NCBI GenBank assembly: GCA_031431235.1
Contig: JANPDA010000197.1
Span: 1 to 5,846, forward strand
Length of the DNA: 5,846 bases
Direction of reading: 5' to 3'
From: JANNSW01 sp031431235
GTDB taxonomy: Bacteria > Pseudomonadota > Alphaproteobacteria > Rhizobiales > Hyphomicrobiaceae
Shown here: one piece after another, positions 1-5,360 of the stretch
Position numbering within the stretch: position 1 is the first letter of the stretch
Layout of the letters: every line of letters starts with the position of its first letter
The notes under the pieces: model-generated
Databases searched by the model: none
Told to the model about the DNA's origin: nothing
What the model saw: only the letters and a program-made list of their open reading frames with translations
Made by a program: the position numbers and the translations under genes

Positions 1-7
1 AATGTTT

Positions 8-612
8 TCAAGGGGTTAGTCCCCAAGAACGGTTCTTGCTGTTTTCCTTTGCGGGAGATGTTTGCAGAACACCCCGAAGCACGACCAGCTCAGGCTGTCC
101 TGATTTGTTCTCGCAGGCCCGCTCGGCAGCCTCGACCAGGCGGGACAATTCGGCTGCCGAGTAGTGGGTTGTGATCCGGCCCGACCTGTGTCCGAGCAGA
201 TCCTGACGGTCCTCGAAGCTGACGCCCGTAGCTCCTTGAACAGCGCCACCTGCTCGGTCCACGACAGCGGGTAGGGCTGTCGCTTGGCCCGGTCGGGCAG
301 GAGCTTGATCTTCGGAGCGGCGTGCAACCAGGTGAGGCCCTGCTCGTCCACCCATTCTCCGGCGGCGAGATCGAGGATTCGCCGCACGATCTTCAGACCA
401 TGATTGATGGTCCCGACCGCTCGGCCAGCCTTCTGCCGGTGCTCGATCCAGGGCATGAGCGATCCGCGATGGATGCGGTCGATCGGCAACGTGCCGATCC
501 AGGGCATCAGCTGCTTCATCACCGGTCTCGTCGACGTGGCCCGAGCAGGCCCCAGTGGGGGCGTCCCAAGAGCCCGCTGCTGGCACCGTCCGACAACCCT
601 GCATTTATGCAA
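8..612 (-). pseudogene. Tyrosine integrase remnant, internally deleted and frameshifted
   Basis: This is the relic of a phage or genomic-island tyrosine recombinase, split over two reading frames. The frame open from 612 carries the N-terminal arm and core-binding region (LPIDRIHRGSLMPWIEHR, then VRRILDLAAGEWVDEQGLTW and the linker YPLSWTEQVALFKEL). At about 228-237 homology jumps to the other frame, which carries the C-terminal catalytic end (VSFEDRQDLLGH, then ITTHYSAAELSRLVEAAE). The last catalytic His (codon 188-190) and the nucleophile Tyr (codon 161-163) are present. The roughly 100-residue block that should hold the first catalytic Arg, the Lys and the His-x-x-Arg box is absent. From family knowledge the enzyme cannot be active. 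The frame stays open to a TGA at 8-10. The extreme N-terminus is unclear: residues before about STRPVMKQLMPW do not look like the family, so the 5' end is probably also lost. That it marks an old integration event is inference. Confidence 0.85.
228..237 (-). other. Deletion/frameshift junction in the integrase relic
   Basis: Reading the minus strand, the codons for LFKEL in one frame run straight into codons for GVSFEDRQDLL in another frame within this stretch. In intact relatives the first motif starts the catalytic domain and the second lies just before its final His/Tyr box. About 100 codons have therefore been removed and the frame changed. The exact base of the junction cannot be fixed from one sequence. 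Confidence 0.7.
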
Positions 613-630
613 GCGGCGCAGCGGCGCCGG

Positions 631-780
631 TCAGGTCCCGAACAGGTCGGCATGGGTGCCGGTAGGCTGTAGGATCACCTCTTCGTCGGTCGTCGCCTAG
701 ATGAGGAGCCAGTCCGGTGCGATGTGGCACTCGTGTGAGCCTTGCCACTTGCCCTCGAGGGTCCCCAGATGGCCAGCAGT
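631..780 (-). pseudogene. RelE/YafQ-like toxin, C-terminal remnant with amber stop
   Basis: Read from 780 down, the minus strand gives GHLGTLEGKWQGSHECHIAPDWLLI, then a TAG at 697-699, then ATTDEEVILQPTGTHADLF and a TGA at 631-633. This matches the C-terminal half of type II toxins of the YafQ/RelE mRNA-interferase fold, whose usual pattern is HxLtGxWkGxxecHIxPDwlLIY...LvRtGsHsdLF. The stop falls exactly where the family has Tyr (LLIY), so a single TAC/TAT to TAG change explains it. The N-terminal half of the toxin and the whole antitoxin are missing. An ATG at 787-789, inside the adjacent palindrome, is in frame, but it would give only a 30-residue peptide and is probably accidental. The remnant follows the corrinoid gene and precedes the integrase relic on the same strand. 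Family assignment is firm for this half; the subfamily is uncertain. Confidence 0.75.
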
Positions 781-800
781 GTAACACATTCGTGTTACAC
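779..800. promoter_or_regulatory. Perfect palindrome, likely toxin-antitoxin operator remnant
   Basis: The sequence is GTGTAACAC, four unpaired bases, then GTGTTACAC: perfect 9-bp arms with no mismatch. It is AT-richer than its surroundings and lies immediately upstream, in the minus direction, of the toxin remnant. Such palindromes are typical operators for the ribbon-helix-helix or AbrB-like antitoxins of RelBE/DinJ-YafQ loci. If so, the antitoxin gene that should lie between operator and toxin has been deleted. The symmetry is seen directly; the role is inference. It could alternatively be a stem-loop ending the corrinoid transcript, but no T-run follows it on either strand. Confidence 0.5.
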
Positions 801-861
801 GTCAGGCGGCCAGCCGCGCGCGAATGTCCAGCCCTGGGTCCTGACCGATCCGCCTTGCGCC

Positions 862-1563
862 CTAGGCCCTTGCTCCCAGCACGTTGTGCTTCCTCTTGAT
901 CAGCGCCTGCGCGGTCTCGACGGCAACGGCGGCGTCGCGGCAATAGGCGTCGGCCCCGACCGCCTTGCCGAACTCCTCGTTCAGGGGCGCGCCGCCACAC
1001 AGCACGATCAGCTTGTCGCGCAGGCCCTTTTCTTTCAAATTGTCGACGATCACCTTCATGTAGGGCATGGTGGTCGTCAGCAACGCCGACATGCCGATGA
1101 TGTCGGGATCGTGCTCCGCGATCGCCTTCAGGTAGTTCTCGACCGGGTTGTTGATGCCGAGGTCGATCACGTCGAAGCCCGCGCCCTCCATCATCATGCC
1201 GACCAGGTTCTTGCCGATGTCGTGGATGTCGCCCTTGACGGTGCCGATCACCATCTTGCCCTGCTTGGGGGCGCCGGTCGCCGCCAGCAGCGGGCGCAGG
1301 ATGAACATGCCGGCTTTCATGGCGTTGGCCGAGAGCAACACCTCGGGCACGAACAGGATGCCGTCGCGGAAATCGATGCCGACGATGCGCATGCCCTCGA
1401 CCAGGGCTTCGGTCAACACCCGGTAGGGCATCCAGCCACGGTTCAGCAGAATGTGCACGCTCTGCTCGATCTCCGGCTTCAGCCCGTCATAGAGATCGTC
1501 GTGCATCTGCGCGACCAGGTCCTCGTCGGACAAGGCATTGAGATCGATATCGTCCTCGGCCAT
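862..1563 (-). CDS. Cobalamin-binding methyltransferase corrinoid protein (MtaC/MtbC-like)
   Basis: This 233-residue protein is the corrinoid shuttle subunit of a B12-dependent methyltransferase system. It accepts a methyl group from a substrate-specific methyltransferase (methylamine, betaine or methoxy-compound types are known) and passes it to a second methyltransferase, probably making methyl-tetrahydrofolate, in the cytoplasm. Residues 11-95 form the helical cap domain (B12-binding-2). Residues 101-225 form the Rossmann-like B12 domain, with the base-off signature D112-x-H114-x-x-G117 (GDIHDIGKNLV), S159-x-L161 and G190-G191; His114 would be the lower cobalt ligand. Length is normal for the family. 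The start at 1563 is chosen because GGAGGT lies 7 nt before the ATG and the protein begins with a typical acidic lead; an upstream in-frame start at 1677 would add 38 unrelated residues. No partner methyltransferase, reactivase or DUF1638 gene lies in the window, so the substrate cannot be named. Confidence 0.93.
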   Translation of the reverse strand: MAEDDIDLNALSDEDLVAQMHDDLYDGLKPEIEQSVHILLNRGWMPYRVLTEALVEGMRIVGIDFRDGILFVPEVLLSANAMKAGMFILRPLLAATGAPKQGKMVIGTVKGDIHDIGKNLVGMMMEGAGFDVIDLGINNPVENYLKAIAEHDPDIIGMSALLTTTMPYMKVIVDNLKEKGLRDKLIVLCGGAPLNEEFGKAVGADAYCRDAAVAVETAQALIKRKHNVLGARA

Positions 1564-1569
1564 GAGAGA

Positions 1570-1576
1570 CCTCCAG
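1570..1576 (-). promoter_or_regulatory. Shine-Dalgarno site fixing the corrinoid gene start
   Basis: On the minus strand GGAGGTCTCTC directly precedes the ATG at 1561-1563. The strong GGAGGT at normal spacing supports the short start over the in-frame start at 1677. Confidence 0.8.
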
Positions 1577-1647
1577 TTCGGGGCGCAAGCTGCGGTGGTG
1601 TCGGCGCGGTGTCTAGCATGACATCGGTGCTTCGTGATAACCCCGGT

Positions 1648-1746
1648 TGCGACCTCAGCCCAGCGCAATGCGACCACGGCTTGCTCGGCTCAGTCGCGGT
1701 AGGCCGCATTTGCGCCATTTCTCGATGTCGCAACGTGCATGTCGCA
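1648..1746. promoter_or_regulatory. Tandem TGCGACC / TGTCGCA motifs upstream of the corrinoid gene
   Basis: Two TGCGACC copies (1648-1654 and 1669-1675) are spaced exactly 21 bp apart. Farther upstream of the gene are two ATGTCGCA copies (1725-1732 and 1739-1746) with a 14-bp period. The 1648-1675 pair lies about 85-110 bp before the corrinoid start codon. Direct repeats two helical turns apart are characteristic of AraC-family activator sites, and GATase-type AraC regulators of amine and betaine catabolism are known to use TGTCGC-like half-sites. A weak minus-strand promoter could sit between 1600 and 1645, but no clear -35/-10 pair is visible. The repeats are seen directly; the regulator is inference. 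Confidence 0.3.
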
Positions 1747-1749
1747 TTC

Positions 1750-2530
1750 TGACGCGGGGCTTGCCGCGCCAAGACCCAGGCGGAGGCGGATCGCGACCCT
1801 AGATGAGCTTGGCGGCGCGCCAATCGATCACTCCGGAGGCCGGCCCTCGGCCGGGAGATCGGAAGCATCAACTCCGCCTCCTTCTCTTTTTCCGGTGATG
1901 CCGCCGCCCCGGTCCGCGGACCCCCGCGCGGCGTTCGAGCTCGCTGAGCTTCAAAATTTCGAGCCGGATGAGACGTTGCCTGAGCCGTGCGGCCCGCTTC
2001 CCTTCATGGACAGCCAATGCCTGTTCTCCTTGCGGCATGCCTTGACGCCGGCCCGGGCGCCATTGCCCGTCCGGGATCGAGGGATGCGCGGGGCCGACTC
2101 GCACCGGGTGAGTATTGGAGCGGCGCCAGTCCGCCCCGCGCCGGCGATTTGTGGGTCGATCGTCCTCGACTATTGCTCGAGGCATTGTCTGGAGCAGGGA
2201 CTCTCAACCCCGCCGGCGGACGATCCACCCCTCGCGGCGGCCATGCGTGAAAGGCCACCCCAAGCGCCGATCCTACCCATCACGGCTCAGACGCCTCTAG
2301 AAGCGCGACCCCTCGCGTCGAAGACTCGCCTCCGGCATGGCGGGCGGGACGGGTGTGAGTATGAGGGAGGTTGGAGGGGCGAGGATATCTCTGCACGCGA
2401 CAAGGTTGACAACGGTCGGTGTGCACTGGAAGCTACCGGAGTTGGCATGGTGGCTGTGGGTCAATGAACGAACCCGCTTCCGCGGGAGGGCGCGGCTCGC
2501 GAGGCCGTGCACGGGGAGAGGCTTTCGGTA
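1750..2530. other. About 0.8 kb without a convincing gene
   Basis: Long frames exist here, including a 242-codon plus-strand frame from 1739 to 2467, but their translations are Pro/Arg/Ser/Ala-rich and low in complexity. They match no family I recognise and look like the accidental open frames of GC-rich DNA. The least unlikely small candidate is a 56-residue minus-strand frame from 2038 to 1868 with a Leu/Arg/Glu helix-like stretch (LRQRLIRLEILKLSELERR) and a very basic tail (HHRKKRRRR), but it has no good ribosome-binding site. A GC-rich inverted repeat (CCGGCC-N3-GGCCGG) lies at about 1839-1853 without a T-run. Decayed coding DNA or target DNA left of the insertion sequence are both possible. 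Confidence 0.5.
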
Positions 2531-2556
2531 ACCAGTTGAGAGGATTGGGATAACGG

Positions 2557-2607
2557 GATGGGGCGTCCCATCTTGAGGATCGAGGGGTCTAGCACTCCAA
2601 CCTCAAG
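2557..2607 (+). repeat. Two adjacent inverted repeats in the recombinase leader
   Basis: GATGGG (2557-2562) pairs with CCCATC (2567-2572) across four bases. CTTGAGG (2572-2578) pairs with CCTCAAG (2601-2607) across 22 bases. The second stem ends just before the AGGAG ribosome-binding site at 2609-2613. The pair could be a structured mRNA leader limiting recombinase translation or part of the terminus end of the element. Both roles are inference. Confidence 0.4.
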
Positions 2608-2621
2608 ACAGGAGCCCTTCG

Positions 2622-3524
2622 ATGAGCGAGAAGCCCATCAGCCCCCGACCCATCAGCCCGCTGCGCCGCCGCATGCTCGAGGACATGGCGGTCCGCAGGT
2701 TCGGCGAGAAGACGCAACACGACTATATCCGCCACGTCGAGAGCTTTGTGAAGTTCCTCGGCCGCTCGCCGGAGACGGCAACGGGCGAGGACCTGCGCCG
2801 CTATCAGGTGCACCTTACCCAGAGCGGTGCGCAACCACCGAAGATGAACAGCTCCAGGGTGGCGCTGCGCTTCTTCTTCTCCGTGTCGCTCGGCCGCGCC
2901 AACCTCGCCCAGCAGCTCACGCGCATCGACTATCCGCGCAAGCTGCCGCGCGTGCTCTCCCCCGACGACGTTGCTCGCCTGCTCGAAGCCGCGCCCGGCC
3001 CCGGCCTCAAGTACAAAGCGGCCCTCAGCGTCGCCTATGGCTCCGGACTGCGCGCCGCCGAGGTCTCGATGTTGAGAGTCGGCGACATCGATTCAAAGCG
3101 CATGCTGATCCGGGTGGAGCAGGGCAAGGGCCGCAAGGATCGCCACGCCATGCTCTCGCCGCAGCTGCTCGAGGTGCTCCGCGCGTGGTGGCTGCAGTGC
3201 CGCTCGCCGGGCTGGCTGTTCCCGGGCCGCGATCCCCTGCTGCCGGTCACGACGCGGCAGCTGAACCGCGCCTGTCACATGGCTGCCGATGTCGCTGGCC
3301 TCGGCACCTGGATCTCGCCGCATACGCTGAGGCACAGCTTCGCAACGCATCTCCTGGAATGTCACACCGATGTGCGCGTGATTCAAGTTCTGCTCGGACA
3401 TGCCAAGTTGGACACGACCGCGCGCTACACGCAGGTCGCGACCAACACGCTGCGCACGGTGACGAGCCCGCTCGACCGGCTCACCCTGCGGAAGTCCGAG
3501 GCCGGCAAGCCGCCGCCGGAGTAG
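2622..3524 (+). CDS. XerD-like tyrosine recombinase associated with the IS91 element
   Basis: This 300-residue site-specific recombinase cuts and rejoins DNA through a covalent 3'-phosphotyrosine. Residues 14-100 form the SAM-like core-binding domain (MAVRRFGEKTQHDYIRHVESF). Residues 108-290 form the catalytic domain. All catalytic residues are visible: R144 in GSGLRAAEVSML, a lysine in GKGRKDR (169-172), H234-x-x-R237 in HTLRHSFATHLL, H260 in LLGHAKLDTTARY and the nucleophile Y269. Length is that of XerC/XerD. The ATG is supported by AGGAG at 2609-2613. The gene ends 10 nt before the transposase start, so the two are probably co-transcribed. In IS91-type elements this extra recombinase is thought to help resolve or integrate the circular intermediate, but its role is not settled. 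It is a different lineage from the broken integrase at 8-612. Confidence 0.93.
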   Translation: MSEKPISPRPISPLRRRMLEDMAVRRFGEKTQHDYIRHVESFVKFLGRSPETATGEDLRRYQVHLTQSGAQPPKMNSSRVALRFFFSVSLGRANLAQQLTRIDYPRKLPRVLSPDDVARLLEAAPGPGLKYKAALSVAYGSGLRAAEVSMLRVGDIDSKRMLIRVEQGKGRKDRHAMLSPQLLEVLRAWWLQCRSPGWLFPGRDPLLPVTTRQLNRACHMAADVAGLGTWISPHTLRHSFATHLLECHTDVRVIQVLLGHAKLDTTARYTQVATNTLRTVTSPLDRLTLRKSEAGKPPPE

Positions 3525-3534
3525 TCGGCGGCAC

Positions 3535-4776
3535 ATGGCTCGTCCTGCCCTGGAGGTCGCGGATATCTTCCGCGGCCACGGGCCCGCGTGGCGTGCCGCC
3601 AACGCCGGTCATGTGAGCCTTGGCCAGTTGAAGGTGATGAGCGCGATCGAGAGCTGCAGGACTGCAGCCCTCGGCGGCCATGTCGCGCGCTGCGAGAAAG
3701 AGAGTTGCGGCCACACCGTCATTGCCTACAACTCCTGCCGCAACCGCCATTGCCCGAAGTGCCAGGGGGCGGCGGCTGCCGAGTGGATGGAGGAGCGGGC
3801 GGCCGAGCTGTTGCCAGTGCCCTACTTCCACCTCGTCTTCACGCTGCCCGCGGCGATTGGATCGATCGCCCACCAGAACAAGGCCGTCGTCTACGACCTC
3901 CTGTTCAAGGCGTCCTCCGAGACCATGCTCACGATCGCGGCCGATCCGAAGCATCTCGGTGCCCGGATCGGCATCACGTCGGTGCTCCACACCTGGGGAT
4001 CGGCCATGACGCATCACCCCCACGTGCATATGATCGTGCCGGGCGGCGGGCTGTCGCCAGCCTGCCCTGGCGAACCGGCCGGGGGATCGAGCTGGATCGC
4101 CTGCAAGCCGAGATTCTTCCTGCCTGTCCTCGTGCTCTCCAAGCTGTTCCGGCGTCTGATGCTGGAGAAGCTGATGGCGGCGCACAAAGCGGGCAAGCTC
4201 GTCTTCTTCGGCGAGCACGCGGGCCTCGCCGACGCGGAGGCCTTTGCTGCGTTCCTGGCCCCGCTCAGGAAGACCAAGTGGTTCGTCTATTCGAAGCGCC
4301 CGTTCACCGGCCCCAAGGCCGTGCTCGCCTACCTCTCCCGCTACACCCACCGCGTCGCGATCTCCAACCGCCGCCTGATCAAGGCCGACGCGACGAGCGT
4401 CACCTTCAAGGTCAAGGACTACCGGGTCGAGGGACCGGGTCGGGACAAGACCATGACCTTGGCCGCGCACGAGTTCATCCGCCGCTTCCTCATCCACGTG
4501 CTGCCGAAAGGCTTCCATCGCATCCGTCACTACGGGCTGCTCGCCAGCGGCAACCGGGCAGAGAACCTTGCAAGGATGCGCGAGCTGCTCGCCGTCGCGG
4601 CGCCGCCGAAGGAGCCTGAGGAAGAGCCATCGGGCGGATCGGCCGACACTGCACTCGCCACACCCTGCCCGTGCTGCAGCGGACGGATGCTCGTCATCGA
4701 GATCTTCGAGCCAGGCTGCCAGCCGAGATATCGGCCAAAGGCGGCCGGTGCCGCCATCAGGATCGACACGTCATGA
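3535..4776 (+). CDS. IS91-family HUH/Y2 transposase
   Basis: This 413-residue rolling-circle-type transposase nicks one strand at the element's origin end and becomes covalently linked to it. Residues 41-78 form a zinc-binding domain with C53, C58, C68, C73 and C76 (NSCRNRHCPKCQ). The catalytic domain carries the HUH metal site H163-V-H165 within HPHVHMIVPGGGLS. The paired tyrosines Y266 and Y270 lie in YLSRYTHRVAISNRRL, the Y2 motif of the family. Residues 290-350 continue the usual C-terminal region. Near the end a second CPCC cluster precedes a Pro/Arg-rich tail. The length is typical and no stop or frameshift is seen. The start codon lacks a strong Shine-Dalgarno site and lies 10 nt after the recombinase stop, so translation is probably coupled. 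Confidence 0.95.
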   Translation: MARPALEVADIFRGHGPAWRAANAGHVSLGQLKVMSAIESCRTAALGGHVARCEKESCGHTVIAYNSCRNRHCPKCQGAAAAEWMEERAAELLPVPYFHLVFTLPAAIGSIAHQNKAVVYDLLFKASSETMLTIAADPKHLGARIGITSVLHTWGSAMTHHPHVHMIVPGGGLSPACPGEPAGGSSWIACKPRFFLPVLVLSKLFRRLMLEKLMAAHKAGKLVFFGEHAGLADAEAFAAFLAPLRKTKWFVYSKRPFTGPKAVLAYLSRYTHRVAISNRRLIKADATSVTFKVKDYRVEGPGRDKTMTLAAHEFIRRFLIHVLPKGFHRIRHYGLLASGNRAENLARMRELLAVAAPPKEPEEEPSGGSADTALATPCPCCSGRMLVIEIFEPGCQPRYRPKAAGAAIRIDTS

Positions 4777-5060
4777 GCGCAAGCGCCGCGTTACGAGCCC
4801 CGATTGCAGAACCACGGCCGTGCCAGCTATCGACCGGCCACGGCGGAACTCGTCCTGCAGCTGGCACAGAACGGCCCCACGAGCCGGTATCGGTGCTCAG
4901 CAGCGCCATCTTCCAGCGTCGGATCGGCCCTTCAGAGCATCACGGTCAGCCTCAGATGGGCTCCCGACCGTTCATGCCCGCCATCACCGAGAGCTGCGCT
5001 CCGGCCAAATCCCCATAGCGCGCGGCACCGCACTGCCGCCTCTCTCGCGGGTTCCTTCCC
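4777..5060 (+). other. Non-coding 3' flank inside the IS91 element
   Basis: Between the transposase stop and the hairpin no convincing gene is visible. An 81-codon frame begins with an ATG overlapping the transposase TGA (ATGA at 4773-4776) and ends at 5018. Its translation is low in complexity, resembles no family I know and lacks a ribosome-binding site of its own. A palindrome CACGGCCGTG lies near 4813-4822. The stretch is best read as the origin-proximal flank of the element. Confidence 0.45.
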
Positions 5061-5067
5061 TGGAGGC

Positions 5068-5125
5068 TTTCGGACGCCGGCCCCGGTGCCCGTGGCTGCG
5101 TCCGTGAGGGGGCCGGCATCCGAAA
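5068..5125 (+). repeat. 17-bp inverted repeat, likely origin-end hairpin of the IS91 element
   Basis: TTTCGGACGCCGGCCCC (5068-5084) is the reverse complement of 5109-5125 except for one mismatch, leaving a 24-nt loop. A stem this long and GC-rich is rare by chance. It lies about 290 nt downstream of the transposase stop, where IS91-family elements carry the subterminal palindrome of the end at which single-strand transfer begins. No T-run follows, so it is less likely to be a simple terminator, though it could also stop transcription leaving the element. The hairpin is seen; its role is inferred from the family. Confidence 0.6.
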
Positions 5126-5292
5126 CCCTTCACAATTGCCGACCGAAATTCGAGCGAAAATTCAAGCCCAACAACGGACGTAGAGATCTCTTTACGTTCA
5201 TCGTCGGTTCGACCGCGACTGACGCCTCCGCACCGACGCACACTTCATACGTTCGCGAACTCGATCGACGACGCTGCATTCACTACTTTTTA
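5126..5292. other. Composition boundary between the IS91 end and the ArsR promoter
   Basis: Just past the hairpin, GC content falls and AT-rich runs appear (CGAAATTCGAGCGAAAATTC at about 5144-5163). A perfect palindrome GTTCGCGAAC lies at 5251-5260. I see no gene here. The element's right end probably lies in the first part and host or neighbouring-element DNA begins after it. Confidence 0.4.
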
Positions 5293-5310
5293 GTTAGCCA
5301 TCTGGCTAAC
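5293..5310. promoter_or_regulatory. Upstream operator O1, GTTAGC-N6-GCTAAC
   Basis: This perfect palindrome has 8-bp arms (GTTAGCCA, TC, TGGCTAAC) and ends 5 bp before the -35 box. Its outer half-sites are identical to those of the second palindrome at 5343-5360, exactly 50 bp downstream. A symmetric 18-bp site fits a dimeric winged-helix repressor, most likely the adjacent ArsR-family protein. Confidence 0.75.
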
Positions 5311-5315
5311 ATTCA

Positions 5316-5344
5316 TTGACGCGATTTTGTGTCTCGGCTATAGT
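5316..5344 (+). promoter_or_regulatory. Sigma70-type promoter of the arsR-SRPBCC operon
   Basis: TTGACG (5316-5321), a 17-bp spacer and TATAGT (5339-5344) make a near-consensus housekeeping promoter. The predicted transcription start, about 7 nt after the -10 box, falls at 5350-5352, on or beside the ATG at 5352. The mRNA is therefore predicted to be leaderless, consistent with the lack of any Shine-Dalgarno sequence before that ATG. Confidence 0.75.
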
Positions 5345-5360
5345 TAGCTTCATGGCTAAC
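5343..5360. promoter_or_regulatory. Downstream operator O2 over the -10 edge and start codon
   Basis: GTTAGC (5343-5348), TTCATG, GCTAAC (5355-5360) repeats the half-sites of O1 with the same six-base spacing. It overlaps the last two bases of the -10 box, covers the predicted transcription start and contains the ATG at 5352-5354. Repressor bound here would block open-complex formation. The inner two base pairs of the O1 arms are not conserved, so affinity may be lower. Confidence 0.7.

Larger units (their letters stand above)
2530..5165 (+). mobile_element. IS91-family insertion sequence (recombinase + Y2 transposase)
   Basis: The element holds two intact plus-strand genes, a tyrosine recombinase and a HUH/Y2 transposase, in the order seen in many alphaproteobacterial IS91-family elements. 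A long inverted repeat at 5068-5125, downstream of the transposase, fits the subterminal hairpin of the IS91 origin end. IS91 elements lack matching terminal inverted repeats and make no target duplication, so the ends cannot be read from one copy and both coordinates are approximate. A CAAG tetramer at 5163-5166 is compatible with the GAAC/CAAG target preference of the family, and base composition drops just after it. The left end is placed between about 2475 and 2570, before the leader of the recombinase gene. Both genes are uninterrupted, so the element may still be active. Confidence 0.7.

Noticed and set aside
12..24. GGGG-TTAGT-CCCC hairpin at the window start as a terminator
   Set aside because: Only four base pairs, no T-run on either strand, and it lies in the open frame of the integrase relic.
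1564..1677. Longer N-terminus for the corrinoid protein
   Set aside because: The additional 38 residues are unlike the family and the internal ATG at 1563 has a strong GGAGGT site.
742..1752. 336-codon plus-strand open frame
   Set aside because: It is antisense to the well-supported corrinoid gene, is His/Asp/Val-rich and low in complexity, and matches no family.
1739..2467. 242-codon plus-strand frame as a gene
   Set aside because: Low-complexity translation, no ribosome-binding site, no recognisable domain; GC-rich DNA often gives such frames.
2558..3616. 352-codon plus-strand frame over the recombinase
   Set aside because: It is out of frame with the intact tyrosine recombinase, is Pro/Arg/Ala-rich and shows no motif.
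3481..4530. 349-codon minus-strand open frame
   Set aside because: It is the antisense shadow of the IS91 transposase and has the composition of a reverse-frame artefact.
2518..5073. 11-bp direct repeat GAGGCTTTCGG at 2518-2528 and 5063-5073 as element ends
   Set aside because: An 11-mer match is expected by chance in a window this size, flanks do not match, and IS91 elements do not make target duplications.
5251..5260. GTTCGCGAAC palindrome as a third operator
   Set aside because: It is a short perfect palindrome but shares no half-site with the GTTAGC-N6-GCTAAC pair and has no clear promoter context.
5316..5351. TTG at 5316 as start of the ArsR gene
   Set aside because: This TTG is part of the -35 box and the extra 12 residues do not belong to the family; ATG at 5352 fits.
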